Made by a program: the position numbers and the translations under genes. 64,000 bases of DNA, from NCBI GenBank assembly GCA_903861645.1, contig CAIOVE010000020.1:46828-110827 (forward strand), given 5' to 3'. The notes under the pieces were generated by a model, which saw only the letters and a program-made list of their open reading frames with translations, made no database searches and had not been told where the DNA came from. This stretch comes from an uncultured Hyphomicrobiales bacterium. Lineage in GTDB: Bacteria; Pseudomonadota; Alphaproteobacteria; Rhizobiales; Beijerinckiaceae. This document shows positions 33,411-43,431 of the stretch, piece after piece; the first letter of the stretch is position 1, and each line of letters starts with the position of its first letter.

Positions 33411-34367
33411 ATGAGCACAATCGTCACCCGAATTTATGAGACCTATGGCGACGCCCTGAGCGCGACTAATGAACTCGCGCGCAATGGCTTCGGCAATGAC
33501 GCGATGTCGTTGCTTTCAAACGCGCCCAATCGCGAGCTTGATACGGAGTCGGCTGGGGGCGTCGGGAATGACGCGGGTTCAACGATCGAAGCCTTCGGCA
33601 TTCCCTCGCGCGACGCCGTCGCCTTCGCCGCCGACGTCTCGGCGGGTCGATCGGTGGTGCTCGTCAGGGCGGTCATGGGCGTGGCGGTTAAGGCAGCCGA
33701 CATTCTCGACGGCCATAACCCGCTGCCGGGCGCGCACAATCAAAAGGAATTTTACACGTCTTCGTTTGATGGCCGCACGCCGTTCTCGTCGGTGTTCGGC
33801 TTGCCATTGCTGATGAAGGACGCCACGCCATTTTCGCGGTTCTGGAACATGCCGGCATTGGCGCGCGCCGCGTCGCCGCTGTCAACGTGGCTGAACATTC
33901 CCACGCTTTGGAACAAGCCCTCGTCGGATACGTCGTGGTTTGGAACGCCCAAGTTGCTGCGCGGGACGGGAAGTTTCTCGTCCTTCTTCAACCTCCCGGT
34001 TTTGCTGAAGGCGGGCCGCCCGTTCTCCGAATTCTGGCACGCGCCGGAGCTGTCGCGCGAGGCGACGCCCTTCGCCGTGTTCTTCCGGATACCTTCGCTG
34101 ATCAATCAGCCCGGTTGGAACTCCGAGGTCGATGGCGTCCCGAAGCTGATGCGCAACGCGATGCCCTTCTCGAACCTGCTTGGCTTGCGCGGTCTGGCGC
34201 GATCGGGCGACACCACGTTTCCGTCATCGGGCGTTTCCAGAATGAGCGACAAGCCCTCCGTGTTTTCCTCGATGCTTGGTCTGCCCACGGTATCGAGCGA
34301 ACCACGAACGACGTCCTCGCTGTTCGGCATTCCGCTGCTCCTGTCGAAGCGCGGTCGCGGGAAGTAG
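33411..34367 (+). CDS. Stress-protein-like domain plus twelve 16-residue repeats
   Basis: 318 residues. Residues 1-105 resemble the YflT/general-stress-17M fold (TRIYETYGDALSATNELARNG, then FGIPSRDAVAFAADVSAGR, VVLVRAV and AADILDG). Residues 123-314 are twelve consecutive units of exactly 16 residues without any insertion, consensus x-P-F-S-x-[FVW]-[FLW]-[GN]-[LIMV]-P-x-L-x-x-x-[AP], for example TPFSSVFGLPLLMKDA (123-138), TPFSRFWNMPALARAA (139-154) and GSFSSFFNLPVLLKAG (187-202). Units recur best four apart, giving a 64-residue super-repeat (123, 187, 251). There is no signal peptide or membrane helix. The ATG at 33411 is preceded by GGAAG. It lies downstream of pucBAC and has its own terminator. 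Function unknown; a scaffold or antenna-associated role is a guess. Confidence 0.8.
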   Translation: MSTIVTRIYETYGDALSATNELARNGFGNDAMSLLSNAPNRELDTESAGGVGNDAGSTIEAFGIPSRDAVAFAADVSAGRSVVLVRAVMGVAVKAADILDGHNPLPGAHNQKEFYTSSFDGRTPFSSVFGLPLLMKDATPFSRFWNMPALARAASPLSTWLNIPTLWNKPSSDTSWFGTPKLLRGTGSFSSFFNLPVLLKAGRPFSEFWHAPELSREATPFAVFFRIPSLINQPGWNSEVDGVPKLMRNAMPFSNLLGLRGLARSGDTTFPSSGVSRMSDKPSVFSSMLGLPTVSSEPRTTSSLFGIPLLLSKRGRGK

Positions 34368-34401
34368 TCCTCTTACATACCCGTCCCCGTTGATGCATAT
34401 A

Positions 34402-34430
34402 AGCCGGCTGGCGACCCAGCCGGCTTTTTC
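34402..34430 (+). terminator. Rho-independent terminator after the repeat-protein gene
   Basis: A perfect 10 bp stem AGCCGGCTGG / CCAGCCGGCT (34402-34411 with 34416-34425), a CGAC loop and TTTTC behind it, starting 34 bp after the stop codon. Confidence 0.9.
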
Positions 34431-34468
34431 ATGCGCTTGCCAGCCAGCTATCCGGCCGTGGGAAATGA

Positions 34469-34503
34469 AACGGGCGGCACCGCGATCCGCAATGCCGCCC
34501 GTT
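34469..34503 (-). terminator. Terminator of the puf operon
   Basis: AACGGGCGGCA (34469-34479) pairs over 11 bp with TGCCGCCCGTT (34493-34503). On the minus strand the stem is followed by TCATTTCC. It lies 38 bp beyond the pufC stop codon. Confidence 0.75.
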
Positions 34504-34540
34504 CTAATGCACTCGATCGTGGCTCGCGGAACCCCTTGCG

Positions 34541-35590
34541 TCAGGGCGCGGGAACACCGCCCAGTTCGGGATAGTCCTTCGCCATGCTCACGCCGAGCAG
34601 TGGCTTGTTCACGCCTTGATGGCATGTCGCGCAATCAAGCTTGGGCGCGTCGCCGGTGACGCCAAGTCGATTGGCGGGGAATACGCCCTTCAACGGGTCC
34701 AGGTAGGTCATGTTGAGCTCGCGCGCCATCTGTATGCCATGCCACGCGGTCACGCGCTGTGGCGTGCTCTCGGACCAATTCGAGAATGAGCGCGAGTTAT
34801 GACAAAAGGTGCAGTTGACGCCGAGACTGTCCGACATGTGGATCATCAGCGAATAGGTTTGCTCCGTCGTCTGAATTGGCGCGCCGTATGCGCCCGGGAG
34901 CGCTTGGGTCGCGGCGACCCGAATGGGCGCCTTGCTGTCGAGAAGCGGCGTCAGCGGATCGCCCTGCAGGGACGTCGAGCCGTTGATGGCGTTGGGATGA
35001 CCAAGTCCATCATTGGTCGCGGCGAAGCCCGCCGCGCGCGTTGGGCCCGGGTTCGTGTACCAGATGTTGGCCGGGACTGGATTGCCACGGTGGCAGGTGT
35101 AGCAAGTGACGCCGGTGGCCGCGACGTGCGGCTTCCAGTCGGTGTTGATGTGGCGCGTCATCTCCAGCATCTTGCGAGCGACTTTCTTCGTATAAAGCGA
35201 GTCATCCGCGAGATTTTCAACATTGTGGCAATAGGCGCAGCCTTGTTCCGGCGCGACCCATTCGGTGATCGACAGCATGACGCGGTTGAACTGGTCGGCG
35301 CTAAGATCCTTGAGCACCTGAACGTTGCTGTAGACCGCCGTCGCCTTGTCGCCATCGGGCGACGCCTTGTCGATCGGGTCGGGCAGGGCGTTCGCCAGCT
35401 TGAGCATGCGCTCGACTTCCGGCCGTTTGATCTGGTCCATCGCGGTTCCGCGATAGCCGTTCTGCGTGATGTGGGCGCGTTCAACCACCCATCCAAGTTT
35501 GATGAATACGGCGACGGTCACGAGGATGCCTGTTACCGCCGCGATATAACCAAGGCTCAGATACTTCGGAAGTGTGAGGTCTGGCTTCAT
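34541..35590 (-). CDS. pufC: Reaction-centre tetraheme cytochrome c subunit
   Basis: 349 residues. Four heme-attachment motifs are visible: CAYCH, CYTCH, CTFCH and CATCH, with candidate axial Met residues in MLSITEW, MLEMTRH and MIHMSDS. The N-terminus ([20 protein letters not shown]) has an uncleaved membrane anchor at about 12-34 and no lipobox Cys, unlike Blastochloris viridis. It reduces the photo-oxidised special pair from the periplasm, fed by soluble carriers such as the cytochrome c2 at 54710. The ATG at 35590 overlaps the pufM stop (ATGA). Confidence 0.97.
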   Translation of the reverse strand: MKPDLTLPKYLSLGYIAAVTGILVTVAVFIKLGWVVERAHITQNGYRGTAMDQIKRPEVERMLKLANALPDPIDKASPDGDKATAVYSNVQVLKDLSADQFNRVMLSITEWVAPEQGCAYCHNVENLADDSLYTKKVARKMLEMTRHINTDWKPHVAATGVTCYTCHRGNPVPANIWYTNPGPTRAAGFAATNDGLGHPNAINGSTSLQGDPLTPLLDSKAPIRVAATQALPGAYGAPIQTTEQTYSLMIHMSDSLGVNCTFCHNSRSFSNWSESTPQRVTAWHGIQMARELNMTYLDPLKGVFPANRLGVTGDAPKLDCATCHQGVNKPLLGVSMAKDYPELGGVPAP

Positions 35591-36564
35591 TTGACGGCTC
35601 CCGCGACGGAGGCTGGGTCGATGACGGGGGGGAATACGTGCGGGTATGAAGGCGCGATGCCATGCTGCACGCCCCACAGATACCAGTTGTCGACCACGGT
35701 GCCGGTGAGGAGGATGCCGATGCCGCCGCTAAGCGGGCACAAGACCGCGAACCACCAGGCCCAGCGATGGATTGATTCCATCGTCGCGTTAAAGCCCATC
35801 GTCCATCGCCAGAACAGGGCCGCGCGTTCCGACGCCGTGCCACGGTCGAGGATTTGCTCGATCTCGCGCTCGCCGCCAAAGCGGCTGACCGCGAGGATTG
35901 TAGCGCCGTGCATGGCGAACAACAGCGTCGATCCGTAAAGGAACGCGATCGAGAGCATATGGAACGGATTGTAGAACAGGTTGCCGTAACGGATCGAAAA
36001 TGCCGCCGTCCAGTCAAGATGCGGGAAAATGCCGAAGGGCACGGCCTCGCTCCAGTGCCCCATGAGCAGGGGGCGAATGAAGCCGAGCACAAGATAGAGC
36101 CAGATCGCCGCGGCGAAAGCCCAGGCCGTGTGCGTGCCGAGGCCAAGTTCGCGCGCGCGGCGATACATGCGCAGCCACCAGAGCAACAATGCCGCCGTCA
36201 GAAAGAATCCGGCCATCAGCCACCATCCGCCCTCGTTGAGGGGCGGGAACAGACGCAATCCATATTCCGGCTTGGGCGGCTCAAGCGCGAGCCAGAAGAG
36301 TTGCCGGATGAACTGCGAGGGGCTCCAGTTCACGGAGGCCAGCATGTTCAGGCCGATGATCTCGAACGCGATAAAGCCGCAAAAGAGCGACATCACGCCG
36401 AGATAACCCAGATAGATCGGCCCGATCTGCGCGTTGCCGAAGCGGCCGAACAAATGAACGAAGGCGCCCTTGCCGAAACGCTCGATGCGCTGCGAGTCGA
36501 CGCCCATGTCGGGAGCCGTGGCGCGGACCTGAACCTGCGTGAATATATTCTGATAATAGGCCAT
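35587..36564 (-). CDS. pufM: Photosynthetic reaction centre M subunit
   Basis: 325 residues. All cofactor ligands are in the expected places with Rhodobacter numbering: His182 (accessory bacteriochlorophyll), His202 (special pair), His219 and His266 with Glu234 (non-heme iron). Five membrane helices are evident. The gene lies 18 bp after pufL and overlaps pufC by four bases. Confidence 0.98.
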   Translation of the reverse strand: MAYYQNIFTQVQVRATAPDMGVDSQRIERFGKGAFVHLFGRFGNAQIGPIYLGYLGVMSLFCGFIAFEIIGLNMLASVNWSPSQFIRQLFWLALEPPKPEYGLRLFPPLNEGGWWLMAGFFLTAALLLWWLRMYRRARELGLGTHTAWAFAAAIWLYLVLGFIRPLLMGHWSEAVPFGIFPHLDWTAAFSIRYGNLFYNPFHMLSIAFLYGSTLLFAMHGATILAVSRFGGEREIEQILDRGTASERAALFWRWTMGFNATMESIHRWAWWFAVLCPLSGGIGILLTGTVVDNWYLWGVQHGIAPSYPHVFPPVIDPASVAGAVK

Positions 36565-36582
36565 GGTTCGATCTCCGTTCCC

Positions 36583-37407
36583 TCAGCGCCAGACCGGAAG
36601 ATTCAGCCACCAGTTCCACCATTCGGGCCAGCCGCGCGTCCAGAAGGGACCGCTGATGATGATGCAGACGGCGCTCCAGAAAACCGCGGATAGCGCGAGA
36701 AACAATCCGAGACGATGAATGCCGAGCGTGCCGATGGAATAGCCGATGGCGTCGCGAAAGAACGTGTCCTCGTGCTCGGGCGTTTTCACTTCCTTGCCCT
36801 TGCCGGGGTTTGTCGCCGACAGCACGAGCGCGCCATGCAACGCCAGCGCGAAGGTCGTCGTGAAGAAGAAGGATATCGCCAGCATGTGCGCGGGATTGTA
36901 GTGGAAGTGCAGATATTGGTAGCCCGTGTTCGACACCCAATCGAGATGACTAAGGATGCCATAAGGGAAGCCATGTCCCCACGCGCCCATCAGGATCGGG
37001 CGGAAAACAACCAGCGTGACATAGGCGAAAATCGCCATGCTGAAGGCGACGGGCACATGATAGCCGATGCCAAGCTTGCGGCAGATTTCGACTTCGCGCA
37101 GCGCCCAGGATACAAACGCGCCCACGGCGCATATCGTGATGACCTGCCAGAGCCCGCCTTCCTTGAGAGGGGCGAACCCGAGGCCATATTTGATGTCAGG
37201 CGGCGCGATGTTGATCTGCCAGATGTTCCATGTCGGCCCGATGGCCGCGCCGTAGACGATGAGCGCGACGCCGAGCGCGGTGAAAATGGCCGTCGTGACA
37301 CCGAAGAATCCGACATAAAAGGGGCCAACCCAGAAGTCGAAAAGGTCGCCGCCGACGAGCGTGCCTCCCCGAACCCTGTATTTTCTTTCAAAACTCAGCA
37401 TGGCCAT
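36583..37407 (-). CDS. pufL: Photosynthetic reaction centre L subunit
   Basis: 274 residues, as usual. His154 and His174 bind accessory and special-pair bacteriochlorophylls, and His191 and His231 the non-heme iron (one higher than Rhodobacter numbers because Met1 is counted). The N-terminus [29 protein letters not shown] start is canonical. It is separated from pufA by an 87 bp stretch with a strong hairpin. Confidence 0.98.
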   Translation of the reverse strand: MAMLSFERKYRVRGGTLVGGDLFDFWVGPFYVGFFGVTTAIFTALGVALIVYGAAIGPTWNIWQINIAPPDIKYGLGFAPLKEGGLWQVITICAVGAFVSWALREVEICRKLGIGYHVPVAFSMAIFAYVTLVVFRPILMGAWGHGFPYGILSHLDWVSNTGYQYLHFHYNPAHMLAISFFFTTTFALALHGALVLSATNPGKGKEVKTPEHEDTFFRDAIGYSIGTLGIHRLGLFLALSAVFWSAVCIIISGPFWTRGWPEWWNWWLNLPVWR

Positions 37408-37441
37408 CGCTGACTCTCCTCGCCGTCATGGTGTTTGGAAG

Positions 37442-37474
37442 GTTACGGGCGGATGGCGGACATCCGCCCGTAAC
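37442..37474 (-). promoter_or_regulatory. puf intercistronic mRNA hairpin between pufA and pufL
   Basis: A perfect 14 bp inverted repeat, GTTACGGGCGGATG (37442-37455) and CATCCGCCCGTAAC (37461-37474), with a 5-base loop and no T-run. The position matches the known stabilising hairpin of purple-bacterial puf mRNA, which protects the pufBA segment from 3' decay and makes LH1 subunits exceed reaction-centre subunits. Confidence 0.85.
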
Positions 37475-37494
37475 AGGACCAGTGTCGGACGCCG

Positions 37495-37689
37495 TCAGGC
37501 GAACGAACCGGGCTGGATCGCCGGGATCGTCTGATGAATCTCACCGGTCTTGGGCTTGCCGCCCTCGAGCCAGTTGAATCGATCCGTGCTGAGCAGGATG
37601 AAGTGAATGATCAGCGCGAGAACGAAAAGGAACGAGGCCAGCGCGACAAGCGCGCGCCGCGGATCAAACAGAAGCCATATCTTGTACAT
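37495..37689 (-). CDS. pufA: LH1 antenna alpha subunit
   Basis: 64 residues. [17 protein letters not shown] is the LH1-alpha N-terminus; one membrane helix carries His29, the B880 ligand ([11 protein letters not shown]), followed by DRFNWL. A GGGAGG lies before the ATG, and pufB is 12 bp upstream. It forms the core ring around the reaction centre with PufB. Confidence 0.97.
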   Translation of the reverse strand: MYKIWLLFDPRRALVALASFLFVLALIIHFILLSTDRFNWLEGGKPKTGEIHQTIPAIQPGSFA

Positions 37690-37701
37690 CGCCGAGCCTC
37701 C

Positions 37702-37926
37702 CTAGCCGACCAGCGGCAGCAAGCCATGAAGGGCGTTGGTCACGCCATCCAGCATCACGTAGCCCTTTGGGCCGGGAATCCATGGACGCCAGCTCCACAC
37801 GAGGAAGTGGGCGATGATCGCGATCACCGTGAAGCCGATGAAGCTCGTCACGAAGAGCGAATGGAATTCCTTTGCTTCCGTCTCTGTCAAACCCGACAGA
37901 GATGATCTGTCGTTATCATTGGCCAT
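37702..37926 (-). CDS. pufB: LH1 antenna beta subunit
   Basis: 74 residues. [20 protein letters not shown] is the beta N-terminal segment, His40 in IIAHFLVW is the B880 ligand, and SWRPWIPG ends the helix. About 25 residues follow the usual end, so it is longer than most LH1 beta chains. The start at 37926 is set by GGAGG and family alignment; the frame is open to 37974. Confidence 0.96.
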   Translation of the reverse strand: MANDNDRSSLSGLTETEAKEFHSLFVTSFIGFTVIAIIAHFLVWSWRPWIPGPKGYVMLDGVTNALHGLLPLVG

Positions 37927-37989
37927 TTGATTGACCTCCGTTTGAAGTACCGCGCACGCCTTACGCGGCGACATCGTCGTGATGACAAG

Positions 37990-38265
37990 TCACGACAGGC
38001 GTTTCGCCCGGTCACCCCGACCGAATTGCTTGAGCGTTTTGCGCGCCATGAAGGCGTAGGAAAGCGCGATCTGTGCGTTCTCGCGCGCTTCCGCGAAAAG
38101 CGGCCGCGCTTTCGACGACGTCCCCTCGGGCGTGGTCAGCAGGCGGTCCATCATGCGTCGCAAGCCTTCCGCGAGGCAGAAGATCGGATAGGTCGTTCCA
38201 TAAACGAGCGAATGACGGGAGCGCGCCTCCCGGATCGGCTGTGCCGAATGCGCTACTGTCTGCAT
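37990..38265 (-). CDS. pufQ: PufQ-like small protein between bchZ and pufB
   Basis: 91 residues. The start at 38265 follows TTTGGAGGAACGGCC, a good ribosome-binding site. Visible are a short hydrophobic stretch (SLVYGTTYPIFCLAEGL), a probable amphipathic segment and a C-terminal helix FAEARENAQIALSYAFMARK. The place between bchZ and pufB is that of pufQ, which influences bacteriochlorophyll delivery, and the tail EARE is reminiscent of that family. Similarity is weak, so the symbol is tentative. Confidence 0.6.
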   Translation of the reverse strand: MQTVAHSAQPIREARSRHSLVYGTTYPIFCLAEGLRRMMDRLLTTPEGTSSKARPLFAEARENAQIALSYAFMARKTLKQFGRGDRAKRLS

Positions 38266-38282
38266 GGCCGTTCCTCCAAAGC

Positions 38283-38300
38283 GCGTCGCTTGAACGACGC
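38283..38300 (-). promoter_or_regulatory. Small hairpin in the bchZ-pufQ spacer
   Basis: GCGTCG (38283-38288) pairs with CGACGC (38295-38300) around CTTGAA, in the 70 bp between bchZ and the PufQ-like gene. It could be an mRNA-processing element separating the bch and puf segments; there is no T-run. Confidence 0.35.
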
Positions 38301-38335
38301 GGGCGTTAGATGGCGATCGTGGGGCGCGCGCGTGA

Positions 38336-39793
38336 TCATGCGCCGCGTCCTTCCAGGATGAGTTCGCGCGCGCGTCCGACGCGCGCCTCGCTGACATGAT
38401 TGTCGCCCGCGCTCCGCGCGTCGCGCTCGGCGGCGTCGCGCAGGCGCTTGGCCGCCGAAATGCGTGTCAGCACGGGCGTCGACGAGACGATCTCGTCAAG
38501 CATCGCGCGAGCCCTGTCATCCCAGCGCAGTTCCTGATGCGGGCGCGCGGGCGTCGGATCGAACTTGTCCAGCTCCGTGCCGAGCGGCAGGATGTGGAAC
38601 AGCGCGTCGAAGAGGCAGTTGCAGACTTCCTGAATGAGGTAGGTGGCGCCCGCGTAGCCCATGAAGGGCGTGCCCGTGTGCCGCCTGATGATGGCGCCGG
38701 GAAACGACGCGGGAATATACATCGCGCGTCCGCCGGCTTCCGCCGCGTACATGCGCTCGTTGTAGCTGCCGAACAGCACCAGCGGCGGCTTCTGCTTGAT
38801 GAGTTGCCGCACGGCTTCGTTATCGGTCTTCTCGCCTGGCCGCCGCGGCACGGCGAACTGGCACGGCAGACCCATTTCCTCCTCGAGGAAGTGTCGGATG
38901 CCGCGGGTGTAGGTTTCGTTGGCGACGATGGCGAAGCTCGCCGTGCCAAAGAAGTCCTGCGTCACCGACCGCCAGAGATCCCAGATGGGCTTGATCGTCG
39001 TGTGTTTCTCGCGCTCGATGAAGGGTTCCGGGTCGAGCCCAAGCAGTTCGCCAAGCTGGCGCAGGAATTTCGTCGTGCTGTGCAACCCGATGGGCGCCTG
39101 CAGATAGGGTCGATCGAGCGTCTCGCACAGCAGGCGACCGAATTCACGGTACATGCAGACGTTAACGTCCGCGTCGGCGAGACGCGGCGTATCGGCGAGA
39201 TGACTGCCGAGCGGAAAGACCATGTTGATCTCGGCGCCGATGCCTTCCACCAGCCGGCGGATTTCGGCGAGATCGGAGGGCATGTTGAACACGCCATAGC
39301 AAGGCCCGATGAGATTGACGCGTGGCTTGGCGCCGGGCGCGGCGGGCTTGCGCTTGGGCGTCGCGCCCTTGCGCGCGCCATATTCAGACCACAGCCAGCT
39401 CATGGCGCGATTGGCGCATTGCCATTGGTCTTCGTCGATGGTGCGCGGCAGGAAGCGCTGGATGCCCGTGCCCTCGGGCGTGACGCCGCCGCCGATCATT
39501 TCGGCGATGGAGCCGGTGACGACGACGCTGGGCAAGTCCGGATCGAGCGTCTTGTGCGCGCGCCTCATCGCGCCTTCCGTGCCGTGACGGCCCAGTTCGT
39601 CCTCGGAGAGGCCGGTGACGACAATGGGCAGTTCGTGCGGTGGTAAGGCGTCGGTGTAATGCAGCACCGATGTCACCGGCAGGTTCTCGCAGCCCACCGG
39701 GCCGTCGATGACAACCTGCAGGCCCTTGATGGCCGTGAAGACGTAGACGGCGCCCCAATAGCCGCCGGCCCTGTCGTGGTCGAGGACTAGCAT
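38336..39793 (-). CDS. bchZ: Chlorophyllide a reductase subunit Z
   Basis: 485 residues, NifK/BchB-like. The start [25 protein letters not shown] and [22 protein letters not shown] (Cys cluster ligand) are family marks, as is the C-terminal PCP-red-like helical region. With BchY it is the catalytic unit that reduces ring B of chlorophyllide a, giving the bacteriochlorin. It overlaps bchY by 7 bp. Confidence 0.96.
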   Translation of the reverse strand: MLVLDHDRAGGYWGAVYVFTAIKGLQVVIDGPVGCENLPVTSVLHYTDALPPHELPIVVTGLSEDELGRHGTEGAMRRAHKTLDPDLPSVVVTGSIAEMIGGGVTPEGTGIQRFLPRTIDEDQWQCANRAMSWLWSEYGARKGATPKRKPAAPGAKPRVNLIGPCYGVFNMPSDLAEIRRLVEGIGAEINMVFPLGSHLADTPRLADADVNVCMYREFGRLLCETLDRPYLQAPIGLHSTTKFLRQLGELLGLDPEPFIEREKHTTIKPIWDLWRSVTQDFFGTASFAIVANETYTRGIRHFLEEEMGLPCQFAVPRRPGEKTDNEAVRQLIKQKPPLVLFGSYNERMYAAEAGGRAMYIPASFPGAIIRRHTGTPFMGYAGATYLIQEVCNCLFDALFHILPLGTELDKFDPTPARPHQELRWDDRARAMLDEIVSSTPVLTRISAAKRLRDAAERDARSAGDNHVSEARVGRARELILEGRGA

Positions 39794-41352
39794 GAGCCCA
39801 TCTCCTCCACGGGCTTGCGGCCCATTTTCGCGCGATGCTTCTTGCGGAACTCCGGTCGGTCGCGCGGCGTGTCTTCCCACACGCCCGCGTTATCGCCGGC
39901 GCCGACATCGCCAAAGAAGGCCTTCATTTCATCGAAGCGCGACTGGCTCGCCATGGCCGCGTTGACGACGGTCGCCAGCGAACCCGCGCCGGCGACGCCC
40001 ATCAGCGGCCGCGCGGAAATCAGATTGGTGAAGTACAGCGAGGGAGTCGCCTGTTGCTTGGCTTTCTGAACGACGGGCGTCGTGCCAATGGCGAGTTGTG
40101 GCTTGAATTCCGCCATCGCAGCGAGATCCTGCTCGAGCGAGGCGCGATACTGCACGTGCACGCCGCGGGCTTCGAGCCATTCGCGATCGAGATCGGAGAA
40201 CCGCGTGCGCGGGCAGGCCGTGCCGACATAGCGCAGATCCGCGCCGCTTTCGACGAGCAGCCGGCCCACGAGCAATTCCGAACCCTCGTATCCCGACAGC
40301 GTTATGCGGCCCTTGATCGGCGATTGCGCGAGCGCGCCCTTGATCGCCGGCAGCAGCCGGTTTTTCGCGGCGTCGACCTTGCCGCGCGGCACGCCACAGG
40401 CGTCGCCGATGTTTTCAAGCCATGTCGCCGTGCCGTCATGGCCAACGGGCGCCGAGCCAATGACGGTTCGGCCCGCGGTTTCGAATTCGCGCACGCAGGC
40501 CGTGTAGAACGGATGGATCGCCGCGACAGCGGCGCAGTCGAGCGCGCCATAGAGTTCGCGCCATTCGCGCGTCGGCGTGACCGGGCCCGCCGCGAGATCG
40601 AGCATGTCGAGCATCGCCCCGATCTGCACGGGGTCGACTGGGAACATTTCGCCCAGCAGGGACACGGTCGGCTTGCCGGACCGCGGCGCGCGCGGCGCCT
40701 GCACCGGCCCGCTCTCGGCCTCGAGGCGCGCGTAGCGCAGCATGGCGCCGGCGAGCACGTCCTTGGCTTCCGCGTGGGTGGGCACGCCAAAACCAGGCAC
40801 ATCGATGCCGATGATGCGCACGCCGTTGATTTCCTTCGGCAGCAGACGCAGCGGCACGCCGGAAGCCGTGGGCACGCAAAGGTTTATGATGACGACCGCG
40901 TCGTATTTCTCGGGGTCGGCGAGCTTGAAGACGGAGTCGCGGATATCTTCGAAGAGCTTGCCGGTAACGAGCGTTTCCGAATTGAACGGCACGTAGCCGA
41001 CCGTGCGCCGCGCGCCATAGAAATGCGAGGTGAAGGTCAAGCCGTAAACGCAACAGGCCGAGCCCGAAAGCACCGTCGCGGTACGGCGCATGCGCAGGCC
41101 GACGCGCAGCGACCCAAAGGCGGGGCACATGCTTTGCGGCTGGTCGTGTGGGCCGGCGGGATAATCCTTCGCGTAGCGCGCGAGCGTTTCGCTCATGCCG
41201 GCGGATTCAGCCGCCGCGCGCATCGCGTCCTTGCCGGAATGGCAGCCAAGCCCGTCGGTTTGCGCCGCCGCCAGATTGATCCGACTGGCGTCGCTGGCGT
41301 CGAGGCCGATGGCGTCGGCTTCGAGGGAGGCGGGGGATGCGATCTCGTTCAT
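39787..41352 (-). CDS. bchY: Chlorophyllide a reductase subunit Y
   Basis: 521 residues, NifD/BchN-like. Candidate cluster ligands are the Cys in [23 protein letters not shown] and [11 protein letters not shown]. It forms the BchYZ heterotetramer with BchZ. It follows bchX by 27 bp. Confidence 0.96.
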   Translation of the reverse strand: MNEIASPASLEADAIGLDASDASRINLAAAQTDGLGCHSGKDAMRAAAESAGMSETLARYAKDYPAGPHDQPQSMCPAFGSLRVGLRMRRTATVLSGSACCVYGLTFTSHFYGARRTVGYVPFNSETLVTGKLFEDIRDSVFKLADPEKYDAVVIINLCVPTASGVPLRLLPKEINGVRIIGIDVPGFGVPTHAEAKDVLAGAMLRYARLEAESGPVQAPRAPRSGKPTVSLLGEMFPVDPVQIGAMLDMLDLAAGPVTPTREWRELYGALDCAAVAAIHPFYTACVREFETAGRTVIGSAPVGHDGTATWLENIGDACGVPRGKVDAAKNRLLPAIKGALAQSPIKGRITLSGYEGSELLVGRLLVESGADLRYVGTACPRTRFSDLDREWLEARGVHVQYRASLEQDLAAMAEFKPQLAIGTTPVVQKAKQQATPSLYFTNLISARPLMGVAGAGSLATVVNAAMASQSRFDEMKAFFGDVGAGDNAGVWEDTPRDRPEFRKKHRAKMGRKPVEEMGSC

Positions 41353-41379
41353 GGCGTCGCTTTCGCGTTCGATCCCGAA

Positions 41380-42396
41380 TCAGACGGCGTCGTAAATCAC
41401 TTCGAGCGAGGGCTTTTCGATGATCGAGGCGCCGCACATGTCCTCCATCGTCGCGGGGGTCAGAACGACGTCGCGGCCCACGGACTCGCCGCTGAACAGG
41501 CCAAGCAATTGATCCTGAGTCAGCGGGCGCGGTTGATTGGGAATGGCGCCGGCGACATTGGTGGCGAGGGTTTCGAACAGGGAACCCCAGCGGCCATCGG
41601 GCTTGCCGATGATTTCATAGTTGGCGCTCTTGCGCCGAATGTCCTCGTCGGCGGGAATGGACGCGAGGATCGGTATGCCCGCCGCCTCGGCGAAGGCCTG
41701 CGCCTCGCCCGTGCCGTCATCCTTGTTGATGACGAGGCCACCAACGCCGACATTGCCGCCGAGCTTGCGGAAATATTCCACCGCCGAACAGACATTGTTG
41801 GCGACGTAAAGCGATTGCAGGTCGTTGGAGCCGACGACGATCACCTTCTGGCACATGTCGCGGGCGATCGGCAGGCCGAAGCCGCCGCAAACGACATCGC
41901 CGAGAAAGTCGAGCAGGACGTAGTCGAAGCCCCAGTCATGGAAACCCAGCTTTTCCAGCAGTTCGAAGCCGTGGATGATGCCGCGTCCGCCGCATCCGCG
42001 ACCAACCTCGGGTCCGCCGAGCTCCATGGCGTAGACGCCGTCGCGCTTGAAGCACACGTCGCCAATCGCCACCTGATCGCCGGCGAGTTTCTTCTTCGTC
42101 GATGTCTCGATGATGGTGGGGCAGGCGCGTCCGCCAAACAGCAGCGAAGTCGTGTCGCTCTTGGGATCGCAACCGATGAGCAGCACCTTCTTGCCTTGCT
42201 GCGCCATCATGTAGGACAGGTTGGCGAGCGTGAAGCTCTTGCCGATGCCGCCCTTGCCGTAAATCGCGATGATCTGCGTTTCCTTCGTCGCGGCCGTCGG
42301 CACGGGATCCGGCTCCACGGCGGCCTCCGCGCGCAACAGGTGGGCGGGCGGATTGGCCAGTTCGGCCGCGGTCAGAAAGCCCTGATTGATGCTCAT
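41380..42396 (-). CDS. bchX: Chlorophyllide a reductase Fe protein X
   Basis: 338 residues, NifH/BchL-like. Walker [12 protein letters not shown] starts at 46, and cluster Cys lie in [12 protein letters not shown] and GDVVCGGFG. It delivers electrons to BchYZ. The start [13 protein letters not shown] at 42396 overlaps the bchC stop (ATGA); the frame upstream is a bchC shadow. Confidence 0.97.
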   Translation of the reverse strand: MSINQGFLTAAELANPPAHLLRAEAAVEPDPVPTAATKETQIIAIYGKGGIGKSFTLANLSYMMAQQGKKVLLIGCDPKSDTTSLLFGGRACPTIIETSTKKKLAGDQVAIGDVCFKRDGVYAMELGGPEVGRGCGGRGIIHGFELLEKLGFHDWGFDYVLLDFLGDVVCGGFGLPIARDMCQKVIVVGSNDLQSLYVANNVCSAVEYFRKLGGNVGVGGLVINKDDGTGEAQAFAEAAGIPILASIPADEDIRRKSANYEIIGKPDGRWGSLFETLATNVAGAIPNQPRPLTQDQLLGLFSGESVGRDVVLTPATMEDMCGASIIEKPSLEVIYDAV

Positions 42397-43337
42397 GAAC
42401 ATCCGCTCCAGTCGAGAACCATCTTGAGACACGAAGGATCGTTGAAGGCCGTCGGATAGGCGGACGCCGCCTCGGCCGCGGATTGCCGATGGGTGATCAA
42501 TCCATCGAGGGAAAGGCGCCCCTCCTCGACAAGCCTCTTGGTGGCGACGAGATCTGGCTCGCGCCATTCAGCCGCGACGCGCAGGCGCGCCTCGCGCATG
42601 AAAGCGGGTGGGAAACTGAATTGCAGCGATGATTCATAGAAACCCGCGAGCACGATTTCGCCGCCGGGCGCCAGCCTTTGAATCAATTGATCCAGTATCG
42701 CCGGATCGCCACTGACGTCGTAAATGGTCTTGTAATCGCGCCGCGGATCGTCGTCGGGCGCCAGCACGCGATATCCATGTCCGCCTTGCGCGCGTATGGG
42801 GTTCTTCTCCCAGACGGTCGGCGGCACGCCGCCGTCGAGCAGGCTCAGTCGCGCCAGCAGTCGACCCAGCACGCCATGCCCGATGATGAGATCGCCGCCA
42901 CGCTCGCGCGCGTCGACACGCGCGTGATAGGCGGTCGCCGCCAGCGCGAGAAGAATGGCCTTTTCGCCGAGAGCCGGCGGCACGGTGACGACACGCGAGG
43001 CCTTTGTGACCAACCGCGAGGCCGCGCCGCCGAACAGGCCGCGGACGTCGCCAAAGCAACTCGCGCCCGGCACGAAAACAACATCGCCCTCGCGAATTCT
43101 CGTGTTCGTTCCAGCCAGCGCGACAACGCCGACGCTTTCATAGCCGGGAACCAGCGGATAACCCATGCCGGGAAACGTCGGCATGCGGCCATTGAACAAT
43201 AGTCGCTCGGTGCCGGTGCTGATGCCGCTCCACATCGTGTCGACGATAACGTCGTCCGGCGCTGGCGAGGTAAGGGGAAGCCGATCAAGCGAAAGCCGAC
43301 CGGGCTCTTCGAGAACTATGGCGAGTGCGTTCAACAT
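42393..43337 (-). CDS. bchC: Bacteriochlorophyllide a dehydrogenase
   Basis: 314 residues of the medium-chain dehydrogenase superfamily. [20 protein letters not shown] and [14 protein letters not shown] are BchC marks. It oxidises the 3-hydroxyethyl group to acetyl. It heads the bchCXYZ-puf segment and is separated from crtF by 89 bp with two degenerate PpsR boxes. Confidence 0.95.
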   Translation of the reverse strand: MLNALAIVLEEPGRLSLDRLPLTSPAPDDVIVDTMWSGISTGTERLLFNGRMPTFPGMGYPLVPGYESVGVVALAGTNTRIREGDVVFVPGASCFGDVRGLFGGAASRLVTKASRVVTVPPALGEKAILLALAATAYHARVDARERGGDLIIGHGVLGRLLARLSLLDGGVPPTVWEKNPIRAQGGHGYRVLAPDDDPRRDYKTIYDVSGDPAILDQLIQRLAPGGEIVLAGFYESSLQFSFPPAFMREARLRVAAEWREPDLVATKRLVEEGRLSLDGLITHRQSAAEAASAYPTAFNDPSCLKMVLDWSGCS

Positions 43338-43387
43338 GCCGAAGCTTCTTCGCCTACTCCCGGGCGTCGCCTATACGGCGCCTGATA

Positions 43388-43431
43388 TGTAATCTTAGTT
43401 TGGCGTTTTAGAACGTCAACTTAAATTTACA
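43388..43431 (-). promoter_or_regulatory. Degenerate tandem PpsR boxes before bchC
   Basis: On the minus strand TGTAAATTTAAGTTGACG (43431-43414) is TGT-N12-ACA with one mismatch. A TGT-N12-GCG (43388-43405, plus strand) lies exactly 26 bp away, the spacing of the stronger pairs. This suggests an internal bchC promoter inside the crtE-F-bchC-puf superoperon. Confidence 0.5.

Noticed and set aside
34399..34503. Two hairpins considered as a short CRISPR-like or mobile repeat
   Set aside because: Their stems differ in sequence, and each fits a terminator of the adjacent convergent gene.
39835..42459. 874-codon frame antisense to bchY and bchX
   Set aside because: Longest shadow in the window; composition typical of reverse-strand GC-rich codons, no domain.
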